Shown in pieces: positions 6,740-13,410 of a stretch of DNA of 21,007 nucleotides. Position 1 is the stretch's first letter. Every line of letters begins with the position of its first letter. The position numbers and the translations under genes are program-made. Source of the stretch: Streptosporangiaceae bacterium (GTDB taxonomy: Bacteria; Actinomycetota; Actinomycetes; Streptosporangiales; Streptosporangiaceae); contig JASHSZ010000090.1 of the NCBI GenBank assembly GCA_030040815.1, positions 1-21,007 on the forward strand, written 5' to 3'. The notes beneath the pieces were generated by a model, which searched no databases, was not told where the DNA came from, and saw only the letters and a list, made by a program, of their open reading frames with translations.

Positions 6740-7132
6740 ATGTCCGTTCCCGACGAGCTCCAGTACACGCCCGAGCACGAGTGGGTGGCAGTCAGCGGCG
6801 TCACGGCCTCGATAGGGATAACCGATTACGCCCAGCGAGCCCTCGGCGACGTCGTCTTCGTGTCCGCGCCAGCCGTCGGCACCCGAGTCGTCGCCGGCGA
6901 GCCCTGCGGCGAGGTCGAGTCGACCAAGTCGGTCAGCGACCTGTACTCCCCTGTTGACGGCGAGGTCACCGAGGTCAACCCGGAGATCGAAGACGATCCG
7001 GGCCTGGTCAACTCCGACCCCTACGGGGCGGGCTGGCTGTTCAAGGTGCAACTGGAGGACACCGCGGGCGAGCCGCCGCCTGGACTGCTCTCGGCTGCCG
7101 AGTACACGGCGCTCACCAAGGACAGCGCGTGA
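6740..7132 (+). CDS. gcvH: Glycine cleavage system H protein (lipoyl carrier)
   Basis: This 130-residue protein is normal in length for GcvH and carries the aminomethyl group on lipoamide between the P, T and L proteins. The lipoylation motif is ESTKSVSD with the modified Lys at position 63. YTPEHEWV near the N-terminus and [13 protein letters not shown] are further signatures. AAGAGAGG at 6727-6734 lies 5 nt before the ATG. Its stop TGA overlaps the GTG of the next gene (GTGA, 7129-7132), implying translational coupling. Confidence 0.96.
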   Translation: MSVPDELQYTPEHEWVAVSGVTASIGITDYAQRALGDVVFVSAPAVGTRVVAGEPCGEVESTKSVSDLYSPVDGEVTEVNPEIEDDPGLVNSDPYGAGWLFKVQLEDTAGEPPPGLLSAAEYTALTKDSA

Positions 7133-8349
7133 CGCTGAGCGTCAGTAGCGCCGCCGCCGACCTGCGCAGGCTGGACACGGCGACGGCGCACCTGGAAGCG
7201 CCGTTCGCCATCGTGGACATGGCTGCCTTCCGCGCCAACGCGGCGTCGATGGTCAGCCGGGCGGCTGGCAAGCCGATCCGGCTGGCGAGCAAGTCCGTCC
7301 GCTGCCGGTACCTGATCGAGCACGCTCTCGGCATGACCGGGTTCCGGGGAATCCTAGCCTTCACGCTGCCGGAGGCCCTGTGGCTCACGGCGTCCGGCAT
7401 GTGCGACGACATCGTGGTCGCCTACCCGACCGCTGACCAGCACGCCCTGGCCCGGCTCGCGGGCGAGCCGGGCGCTGCCGCGGCCGTGACCGTCATGGTG
7501 GACTGCGCCGAGCATCTCGACCTGATCGAGAAGGCCGCCGCCGGTCTGGCGGACCCGCAGCAGGTCCGGGTCGCGATTGACATCGACGCCGGCTATGAGG
7601 CGCTCGGCGGCCGGTTCCGGGCTGGGGCGCGCCGGTCACCGATCCGGACGCCCGCCGCGGCGACCCAGCTGGCCGAGGCGATCCTCGCGCGGCCAGGGCT
7701 GCGGCTGGTTGGCCTCATGGCGTACGAGTCGCAGATCGCCGGCGTCGGGGACGACCCGCCAGGACGACCGGTCTATGCACGTGCCGTCCGGATCATGCAG
7801 CGCCGCTCCGCCGCTGAGCTGGCGGCCCGGCGCGCCGCGATCGTGGCGGCCATCGGTGCGCTGGCGCCCCTGGAGTTCGTCAACGGCGGCGGGACGGGCT
7901 CGCTCGCCGCCACGGCCGCCGAGCCCGCGGTGACCGAGCTCGGGGCCGGCTCCGGCCTGTACCATCCGACGCTGTTCGACGCCTATCGCGGCTTGCAGGG
8001 CAGGCCGGCCGCGATGTTCGCACTGCCGGTCGTCCGCCGGCCGGGCCCTGGCGTCGTCACCGCCCTCGGCGGTGGCTATCCGGCGTCCGGGCCCGGGACC
8101 GCAAGCCGAGTGCCCTCGCCGCACCTGCCGGCCGGCCTCCGGCTCGACAAGGAGGAAGGCGCCGGCGAGGTCCAGACCCCGCTGATCGGCCCGGCAGCAG
8201 ACCAGCTGAAGATCGGCGACAAGGTGTGGTTCCGTCACGCCAAGGCCGGCGAACTGTGCGAACGGTTCAACGAACTGCACCTAGTCGACGGCGACGCCAT
8301 CGTCGCGACCGTGCCGACCTACCGGGGCGAAGGCCAGGCTTTCGCCTGA
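7129..8349 (+). CDS. PLP-dependent amino acid deaminase/aldolase (fold-type III, D-threonine aldolase/D-serine dehydratase-like)
   Basis: The 406-residue protein has an alanine-racemase-like N-terminal barrel with the PLP Lys in RLASKSVRC (K55), a strand [14 protein letters not shown] before it, and [10 protein letters not shown] and [10 protein letters not shown] as phosphate-loop and barrel motifs. The C-terminal D-Ser dehydratase-like domain contains [17 protein letters not shown], where the His is the likely metal ligand; the partner two residues on is Lys rather than the Asp or Cys of characterised enzymes. Such enzymes cleave D-threonine-type beta-hydroxy amino acids to glycine plus aldehyde, or deaminate D-serine. 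The start GTG overlaps the gcvH stop by 4 nt. Glycine released here could feed the cleavage system, which is an inference from the coupling. Confidence 0.85.
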   Translation: MTLSVSSAAADLRRLDTATAHLEAPFAIVDMAAFRANAASMVSRAAGKPIRLASKSVRCRYLIEHALGMTGFRGILAFTLPEALWLTASGMCDDIVVAYPTADQHALARLAGEPGAAAAVTVMVDCAEHLDLIEKAAAGLADPQQVRVAIDIDAGYEALGGRFRAGARRSPIRTPAAATQLAEAILARPGLRLVGLMAYESQIAGVGDDPPGRPVYARAVRIMQRRSAAELAARRAAIVAAIGALAPLEFVNGGGTGSLAATAAEPAVTELGAGSGLYHPTLFDAYRGLQGRPAAMFALPVVRRPGPGVVTALGGGYPASGPGTASRVPSPHLPAGLRLDKEEGAGEVQTPLIGPAADQLKIGDKVWFRHAKAGELCERFNELHLVDGDAIVATVPTYRGEGQAFA

Positions 8350-8357
8350 CGCACCGC

Positions 8358-8397
8358 ACGCCTAGCCGTGCCGACGGACGCCTAGCCGTGCCGACGG
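8358..8397. repeat. Perfect tandem duplication, 2 x 20 bp
   Basis: Bases 8358-8377 and 8378-8397 are identical 20-mers beginning ACGCCTAGCC. The right copy contains the stop codon and last codons of the minus-strand DUF3618 gene. The left copy repeats the same coding end and stop outside the gene. This is consistent with a recent slippage duplication between two convergent genes. Confidence 0.9.
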
Positions 8398-8729
8398 CGG
8401 CGCGCCCAGATGCTGACCACAGCCAGCCCGACGACCACGGCCCCCGCGGCGGCCGCGCCCAGCTGAACCTCGCGCCGAGAGAGCTGCTCCATGACCTTCG
8501 CGCGCAGCATCCGCACGTTGCCCGCCGGGCTGACCCGATCGGCGAGGGCGTCAATGGTCCGCGCCAGATCCTCACGGGTGTGCTCGATCTGCGCAACAAG
8601 GGCGTTGGGATCGTTCTTCGCGGAATCACTCTTCGCGACGGTGCCCTCCGTAACAGTGCCATTCGCGACGGTGTCCGGCACTGCCACCGTCCCGTGAGCC
8701 TCCTCGACCGCCCCGCTTCGGTCCGCCAT
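8382..8729 (-). CDS. DUF3618 domain-containing membrane protein
   Basis: This protein of 115 residues has a Thr/Val/Gly-rich, repeat-like N-terminal 40 residues (GTV/TVANGTVTEGTVA), then the DUF3618 core AQIEHTREDLARTIDALADR (about residues 46-65) followed by RVSPAGNVR. A single C-terminal membrane segment (about 89-108) follows, ending in an Arg-rich cytoplasmic anchor RRRRH. Proteins of this family are small actinobacterial membrane proteins, often near genes for cell-envelope stress or phage holin-like superfamily III proteins; their biochemical function is unknown. A GGAAAGG lies about 10 bases before the ATG. The gene converges with the aldolase gene, leaving 32 bp. Confidence 0.85.
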   Translation of the reverse strand: MADRSGAVEEAHGTVAVPDTVANGTVTEGTVAKSDSAKNDPNALVAQIEHTREDLARTIDALADRVSPAGNVRMLRAKVMEQLSRREVQLGAAAAGAVVVGLAVVSIWARRRRHG

Positions 8730-9158
8730 TGCACCAAAACCTTTCCGGCCCGGCTTCCACCTGCCGAACGCCTGGGCTCTAGTCTCCCAGGCCGTCGGCG
8801 GCTGGTTACGGCCGGCTACCGCTAGCGTAGCGAGGCGTTGGAGATCGTACCGCGGCCAGTCGACCGGGCAAGGCCCGACACGCGAGCGGCAGGCCGCCGC
8901 ACCCGGCAGCGCAGGCGGCCCGGCAACTCGCCGCTACAGCAACGCTTAGATCGTTGACCGGGGCATATCGGCTGGTGATCGTGGGCCGTCAATGGTCGTG
9001 AATGCACTGGACTGGCCCGTCCCGGCCTGGCAAGATCGTTCACGGTCTTCCCACGGTGGAGCGGAAGGGAGGTGCGGTCGATGTCAGGTCCGATTCCCGC
9101 GCCTCTCGCCGTCCGCTGAGACCTGGCGGCAGGCGCCGCACCAGGGCGGAGAAATGCC
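8730..9158. other. 429-bp divergent intergenic region
   Basis: This gap lies between the DUF3618 gene (-) and the VOC gene (+). It contains an inverted repeat GCCTGGG/CCCAGGC with 9-nt spacer (8770-8792) about 40 bp upstream of the DUF3618 start, which is an operator candidate. It also holds a TTGACC (8954-8959) with only a poor -10 behind it, and a strong Shine-Dalgarno followed by a 12-codon ORF (9081-9119). I see no longer gene. Confidence 0.5.
9081..9119 (+). CDS. Possible 12-residue leader peptide with strong ribosome binding site
   Basis: AAGGGAGGTG at 9065-9074 is one of the best Shine-Dalgarno sequences in the window, 6 nt before an ATG that opens only 12 codons (peptide MSGPIPAPLAVR) before TGA. 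The VOC gene starts 39 bp later with a weaker site, so this may be a leader peptide or a translational entry point for coupling. No homology can be claimed at this size. Confidence 0.3.
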   Translation: MSGPIPAPLAVR

Positions 9159-9560
9159 GTGAGTTCCATCATCATTAACATCACGTTCGATTGCACGGAT
9201 CCCCGCGCGCTGGCCAGGTTCTGGGGCCAGGTCACCGGGTGGCCGGTGATCGAGGAGCCCGCGCCGGGCTACGAGGAGGCCGCAGTCGGGATGGCAGGCG
9301 AGGGCCGCCCCCGGCTGTATTTCGTCAAGGTCCCCGAAACCAAGACCATCAAGAACCGGGTGCACCTCGACATCATGCCGGCGGACGGGACTCAGGACGA
9401 TGAGATCACCAGGCTCGCCGGGCTTGGCGCCAGGATCGTCAGCGACAGGCGCCCTGAGTTCGGCTGGGTGGTACTGGCTGACCCTGAAGACAACGAGTTC
9501 GACGTTGAGATCAGCATCGCCGAACTGGATGCTGCCCAAGCGGCGGAGGCCGGTAGGTGA
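9159..9560 (+). CDS. VOC family (glyoxalase/bleomycin-resistance fold) protein
   Basis: The 133-residue protein has the paired beta-alpha-beta-beta-beta modules of the vicinal oxygen chelate superfamily: ITFDCTDPRALARFWGQVTGW at the N-terminus, RLYFVKVPETKTIKNRVHLDI in the middle, and WVVLADPEDNEFDVEI near the end. The His of RVHLDI and the Glu of EFDVEI are candidate metal ligands. It resembles the Glyoxalase_6 type proteins common in actinomycetes, whose substrates are mostly unknown. The GTG start is chosen because the ATG at 9154 stops after two codons. A hairpin follows the stop directly, so it is likely monocistronic. Confidence 0.85.
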   Translation: MSSIIINITFDCTDPRALARFWGQVTGWPVIEEPAPGYEEAAVGMAGEGRPRLYFVKVPETKTIKNRVHLDIMPADGTQDDEITRLAGLGARIVSDRRPEFGWVVLADPEDNEFDVEISIAELDAAQAAEAGR

Positions 9561-9579
9561 CGGCGGAAACGGTCCGCCG
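9561..9579 (+). terminator. Hairpin after the VOC gene
   Basis: CGGCGGA-aacgg-TCCGCCG forms a perfect 7-bp stem with a 5-nt loop directly after the TGA of the VOC gene, with no U-tract. It is a plausible short intrinsic terminator separating it from the HAD gene 114 bp downstream. Confidence 0.5.
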
Positions 9580-9674
9580 AAGCAGCCGCGCCTAACAGGC
9601 CAGCCTTATCCCAGGCGGCCACCGGGCCGTTGACTGCCAGCGGGAAAGAGCCGGGCGCCCCCTAGGATCGGGTC

Positions 9675-10358
9675 GTGACTGTAGACGCGGTGATCTTCGA
9701 CTGGGGCGGCACGCTCACGCCGTGGCACACCATCGACGTCGCGGAGCTCTGGGCGTCGGTATGCGCACTGCATTTCCCTGCCGGAGACGCGACCGCATTC
9801 GCGGCTGCGCTGAACGCGGCCGAGATGCAGCTATGGCGCGCTTCCGCCCAGGCGCACCGGAGCGCGACGATGGACGCGCTGTTCGAGCTCGCCGGGGTTG
9901 CTGCCACCGCTGACCTGCTCGCGAGCTACGTCGAGGCCTGGGAACCCCACACCTACACTGACCCGGACGTGCCTCGCCTGTTCCGTCACCTGCGCGCGGG
10001 GGGGATCCGGGTGGGTGTGCTATCCAACACGATGTGGCCACGCAGCTGGCACGATGACGTGTTCCGCCGCGACGGCGTGCTCGACCTGATCGACGGCGCC
10101 GTCTACACCAGCGAGATCGACTGGACGAAGCCGCATCCGGAAGCGTTCCAGGCTGCGATGAGGGCGATCGGCGTATCGGACCCGGCCCGTTGCGTGTTCG
10201 TCGGTGACCGGCCTTTCGACGACGTGCACGGCGCCCAGCAGGCCGGGCTGCGCACTGTGCTGATACCGAACAGCGACGTACCGCCGTACGAGTCGGCAGT
10301 GCCGGACGCGGTGATCAGCAAGCTCGCCGACTTGCAGCCGCTGCTGGCGTCCTGGTGA
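9675..10358 (+). CDS. HAD-superfamily hydrolase (HAD-IA type, DWGGT variant)
   Basis: The 227-residue protein carries the haloacid dehalogenase core plus an alpha-helical cap (about residues 18-100). Motif I is FDWGGTLT with the nucleophile at Asp9. Motif II is VLSNT (Ser117), motif III is the Lys in TKPHPEAF (K152), and motif IV is GDRPFDD (D178, D182-183). The usual second Asp of motif I (DxD) is Gly, so it lacks the standard phosphatase acid/base residue; many uncharacterised actinobacterial HADs share this. The substrate is unknown. It starts with GTG and converges with the UBP zinc-finger gene, leaving 25 bp that contain a small CTCGG-gat-CCGAG hairpin. Confidence 0.88.
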   Translation: MTVDAVIFDWGGTLTPWHTIDVAELWASVCALHFPAGDATAFAAALNAAEMQLWRASAQAHRSATMDALFELAGVAATADLLASYVEAWEPHTYTDPDVPRLFRHLRAGGIRVGVLSNTMWPRSWHDDVFRRDGVLDLIDGAVYTSEIDWTKPHPEAFQAAMRAIGVSDPARCVFVGDRPFDDVHGAQQAGLRTVLIPNSDVPPYESAVPDAVISKLADLQPLLASW

Positions 10359-10368
10359 GCCGGGTGTC

Positions 10369-10381
10369 CTCGGGATCCGAG
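10369..10381. terminator. Short hairpin between convergent genes
   Basis: CTCGG-GAT-CCGAG (5-bp stem, 3-nt loop) occupies the centre of the 25-bp gap between the HAD gene (+) and the UBP zinc-finger gene (-). It is the only candidate bidirectional terminator there and is weak on its own. Confidence 0.3.
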
Positions 10382-10383
10382 CC

Positions 10384-10734
10384 TCAGTGCAGCTGGGACT
10401 GCCAGTTGCGCGGCACCCGGCCGCGGGGGCCGGGCACGCCCTGATCCGCCGGGTGATACTCGGGCGGCGCGAGCTCCGGTCCGCTCTCGTAGAACTGATC
10501 AGTCTGGTAGTCCCAGAACCAGTCCTCGCCCGGCTCGAAGCTCCGGATGACATGATGACCGCTGGCCTTTGCATGCTGGGTCGCGTGCTGCATCGGCGAA
10601 GTGTCGCAGCAGCCGATGTGCCCGCACTGGGCGCACCTGCGGAGGTGCAGCCACCAGCCACCGCTCTCCTCGCATTCAACGCAGCCCGTGCTGCTCGGCG
10701 GGATGGCCGGATCGATGCCGTCAGTGGTCGTCAT
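10384..10734 (-). CDS. UBP-type zinc-finger domain protein
   Basis: The protein of 116 residues begins at the ATG preceded by GGAGAGG. The frame is open 57 codons further upstream, but that part lies antiparallel within the end of the MBL coding region in another frame and has no domain. A ubiquitin-hydrolase-type zinc finger covers residues 16-65, with Cys18, Cys21, Cys34, Cys37, Cys42/43 and His50, His54, His60/61. An aromatic, Pro-rich tail follows (DWFWDYQTD..., PPEYHP). In eukaryotes this fold binds the free C-terminus of ubiquitin; actinobacterial stand-alone versions are common but functionally uncharacterised. Its start overlaps the end of the MBL gene by 14 nt, so it is probably co-translated with it. 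Confidence 0.88.
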   Translation of the reverse strand: MTTTDGIDPAIPPSSTGCVECEESGGWWLHLRRCAQCGHIGCCDTSPMQHATQHAKASGHHVIRSFEPGEDWFWDYQTDQFYESGPELAPPEYHPADQGVPGPRGRVPRNWQSQLH

Positions 10735-12106
10735 CTTCCTCTCCAGACCTGTGTTGCTGACCGAATGGGTCTCCGAGGGACTCGCCCGCCGCCCACCGGT
10801 AGATGCCAGCGGACATCGTCGAGGTAGCCCGCTCTGCCCGGATGCTGTAGACCCGGTGCCTGGCCTGCGCGATCTTGTTGTCCTCGGGCGCGGCCAGCCA
10901 GGCAAGCTCGGCCAGGTGACCGGCTACCCGCAGCCCTTCCTCCCCGCCGGGGAGGGCGGCCACACCCACGTCGCCTTCCGATCGGGTGGCCGGGCCAACC
11001 TCCGCGCGGCCGTCCGCGGCCGGCTCGCGCTCGGCCAGCTCGACCGCGCGGGCGGCGAGCACACCTGGCCCGCCGGCCAGCGCGGCTAGCTCCGCCGCCA
11101 GGGCGCGCTCCGGGGCAGGCTTCAGCGTTGCGGGGTTGCCGTCCCACCAGCCGCCGTAGCGGCGCCAGACGGTGCGGACGATGAACTCGGGCTCGTCGTA
11201 AACCGGCTGCAGGTACGGCCGGTCGGCGAGCTGCCCCGGCACCGTCACGCTGTGGATGGCGTCGTCAAGCCGACCGCCGTCGTTCATCACCGCGAGCGTC
11301 TGCTCGACCAGCGACTCCAGCAGCTCCGCGGTGTCCGCAAGGGCAGCGGCAACCCGGCCCGCGCCGATCACCGGCAGGCCATGGCCGGGCAGCAGGTACT
11401 CGGCCTGCAGCGCGGCCATCCGCCGCAGCGCCTGCGCCCACTCCAGCGGGTAGCGCTGCACCTTCTGCGGGTTCCCGGCGTTCGGCGCGGCCCAGATGAA
11501 TAGGTCACCACAGCACAGCACCCGGTGCTCCGCCAGCCAGGTGACCGTGTGGTCGTCGGTCTCGCCCCGCTCGTGGCGCAGCACGAGCCTGACACCGCCG
11601 ACGTCCAGGCTCAGCTCTTCGGCATAGGTGCGGTCGGGATACCGGTACTGCGTCGGCCAGCGCAGCCCTGCGACACCGAACTGGCGCTGGTTGATGATCT
11701 GGTTGAATCCCGCGGTCATGCGGTACCGGTCGAATCGGTCCGGCACCGCCTTGTGCGCGACCACAACCGGGGCCGGCCAGCCCTGCTCGGCCGCCTCCGC
11801 CGCCCACACCGGTACGCCGAAGACGTGGTCGATGTGACCGTGCGAGTAGACCGCCGTGTGCAGCCGTTCGCGGGTCCAGTGCCGCAGCTCGTCGTGGATC
11901 GCGCGGGCGGCGACTGCGCTGCCGGTGTCGACCAGCACCAGCCCGTCCCCGGTCGCGATGGCGGTCACGTTGGCGAACGCGGGCGCGAACGCGACGCCGT
12001 CGCAGATCTCCGCGAGGCCGCCGAGATGGCCAACGGGGTGGAACTCGCTGATCTGCGCCTCCCCGGTCCACAGCCGGTCGGCCAGGGCCAGGATGTCAGT
12101 GGTCAC
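10721..12106 (-). CDS. MBL-fold metallo-hydrolase with alkyl-sulfatase dimerisation domain
   Basis: The 461-residue protein has an N-terminal metallo-beta-lactamase domain with SHGHIDH at residues 88-94, GETDDH at 181-186, CCGD at 198-201 and PGHG at 240-243. An alkyl-sulfatase dimerisation domain follows, with the hallmark YGGWWDGNPATLKP (317-330) and LAWLAAPEDNKIAQARHR further on. The SCP2-like C-terminal domain of SdsA1/BDS1 seems absent. BDS1/SdsA1-type enzymes hydrolyse primary alkyl sulfates, but here Asp201 stands where SdsA1 has its second metal-binding Glu, so the substrate may be another ester. It starts with GTG and overlaps the upstream HAD gene by 11 nt and the downstream UBP gene by 14 nt. 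No signal peptide is visible. Confidence 0.88.
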   Translation of the reverse strand: MTTDILALADRLWTGEAQISEFHPVGHLGGLAEICDGVAFAPAFANVTAIATGDGLVLVDTGSAVAARAIHDELRHWTRERLHTAVYSHGHIDHVFGVPVWAAEAAEQGWPAPVVVAHKAVPDRFDRYRMTAGFNQIINQRQFGVAGLRWPTQYRYPDRTYAEELSLDVGGVRLVLRHERGETDDHTVTWLAEHRVLCCGDLFIWAAPNAGNPQKVQRYPLEWAQALRRMAALQAEYLLPGHGLPVIGAGRVAAALADTAELLESLVEQTLAVMNDGGRLDDAIHSVTVPGQLADRPYLQPVYDEPEFIVRTVWRRYGGWWDGNPATLKPAPERALAAELAALAGGPGVLAARAVELAEREPAADGRAEVGPATRSEGDVGVAALPGGEEGLRVAGHLAELAWLAAPEDNKIAQARHRVYSIRAERATSTMSAGIYRWAAGESLGDPFGQQHRSGEEDDDH

Positions 12107-12740
12107 CCGGTCCGCTCTCCCTCGCTAGGTCGTGCCGGAATACGGCATACCACGCCGGAAACTCCGCGAGCGAGTCCAGCACCAGCTGCGCTCCCGCGGC
12201 GACCAGCTCCGCCGGGCTGAACGACCCGGTCGGGACGCCGACCGGAATCGCGCCGCCAGCCCGGCCGGCCGCCATGTCTGCCGGCGTGTCGCCGACATAG
12301 ACCGCCGCGCCGAGGCGAGCCAGGGCCGCAGCCTTCTCCGGGCCATGGACGTGCGCGATGACCTCGTCCGGCTCCAGGCCAACCGCCGCGAGGCTCGGCT
12401 GCACGGACACGGGATGCTTCGCGGTGACCACCACAGCCCGTTCGCCCGCCGCGCGGACCGCGTCGAAGGCCTCCGCAGCACCGGGCAGCGGGAAGGTCAT
12501 GGTCGGCGCCAGCCGCACGTAGTGGCAGCGGTAGCTCGCCGCGGCGTCCGTCTGGCTGGTCTCCGGGAACCAGTACGCGACCTCGTCCTCGAGCTTGATG
12601 CCCATCCGACGGTCGACCTCGGCCAGGTCGATGCTCACCCCGAGTTCGTCGCCCACCGCCTGCCACGCCGCCATGATCGCCGGCCTGGAATTGATCAGCG
12701 TCAGATCGAGGTCGAAGCCGACCGGCCCGGCTACGCGCAT
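12096..12740 (-). CDS. HAD-superfamily phosphatase (phosphoglycolate phosphatase-like)
   Basis: This 214-residue protein has all four HAD motifs: FDLDLTLIN (Asp10 nucleophile, Asp12 acid/base), VVTAKH (Thr106), the Lys in HGPEKAAAL (K136), and VGDTPADMAAG (D151, D155). It carries a helical cap (about residues 18-85). The ATG has GAGGAG 5 bases upstream; the frame continues 100 codons further, but only as a shadow of the response-regulator gene. Phosphate-ester hydrolysis is expected, possibly of 2-phosphoglycolate or a similar small substrate. It heads an overlapping trio with the MBL and UBP genes and lies 61 bp downstream of the response-regulator stop. Confidence 0.9.
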   Translation of the reverse strand: MRVAGPVGFDLDLTLINSRPAIMAAWQAVGDELGVSIDLAEVDRRMGIKLEDEVAYWFPETSQTDAAASYRCHYVRLAPTMTFPLPGAAEAFDAVRAAGERAVVVTAKHPVSVQPSLAAVGLEPDEVIAHVHGPEKAAALARLGAAVYVGDTPADMAAGRAGGAIPVGVPTGSFSPAELVAAGAQLVLDSLAEFPAWYAVFRHDLARESGPGDH

Positions 12741-12801
12741 GCGGCTCCTCACGTCGGGGTTGCGGTCCCACCTTATGCAAGGGGGCGCCGCTGCCCGACC
12801 C

Positions 12802-13410
12802 TCAGAGCCAGCCGTTCGCGTCCGCGGCCCGGACGGCTTCCGCTCGGTTGCGCGTCCCGGTCTTGGCGATCGCCGACGACAGGTAATTGCGCACGGTCCC
12901 CTCCGACAGGAACAGCTTCTCCGCGATCTCCGCCACTGTGGCGCCCGGACGCGCGGCGACGAGCACGTCCCGTTCCCTGGCGGTGAGCGGCGAGACGCCG
13001 CTAGCCAGCGTTGCGGCGGCCAGCGATGGGTCGACGACACGCTCGCCGACCGCGACCCGGCGGATCGCGTCGGCGAGCCGTTCCGGCGGCGCGTCCTTGA
13101 CCACGAACCCGAACGCGCCCGCCTCCATCGCCCTGCGCAGGTACCCCGGACGGCCGAAGGTAGTCAGGATGACCGACCGGCAGGCAGGCACTTCCTGCGC
13201 GAGGACCCCGGCGGCCGCGAGACCGTCGATGCCGGGCATCTCGATGTCGAGCAGCGCCACGTCTGGTCGGTGCTCGCGCGCGGCGGCAACCACCTCGTCG
13301 CCGCGACCGACCGTCGCGACGACCTCGAAATCGTCCTCGAGGTCGAGCATTACGGCGAGGGCGCTGCGGATCAGCTCCTGATCGTCGGCGAGCAGCAGCC
13401 GGACCGTCAC
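12802..13410 (-). CDS. NarL/LuxR-family response regulator (DesR-like)
   Basis: The 202-residue protein has a receiver domain with acidic pair Asp9-Asp10, phospho-acceptor Asp55 (ALLDIEMPG), switch Thr83/Thr84 and Lys105. A C-terminal LuxR helix-turn-helix (about residues 140-202) follows: LTARERDVL, TVAEIAEKLFLSEGTVRNYL. It is the DNA-binding partner of the kinase whose stop overlaps its GTG start by 4 nt (GTGA). DesR-like regulators often control adjacent ABC exporters, which fits the genes upstream. Confidence 0.95.
   Translation of the reverse strand: MTVRLLLADDQELIRSALAVMLDLEDDFEVVATVGRGDEVVAAAREHRPDVALLDIEMPGIDGLAAAGVLAQEVPACRSVILTTFGRPGYLRRAMEAGAFGFVVKDAPPERLADAIRRVAVGERVVDPSLAAATLASGVSPLTARERDVLVAARPGATVAEIAEKLFLSEGTVRNYLSSAIAKTGTRNRAEAVRAADANGWL

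Noticed and set aside
10735..10905. 57-codon N-terminal extension of the UBP zinc-finger gene
   Set aside because: It is a shadow of the MBL gene's 3' part in another frame; the internal ATG has a good ribosome binding site.
12741..13040. 100-codon N-terminal extension of the HAD phosphatase
   Set aside because: It overlaps the response-regulator gene out of frame; the ATG at 12740 with GAGGAG gives the normal HAD N-terminus.
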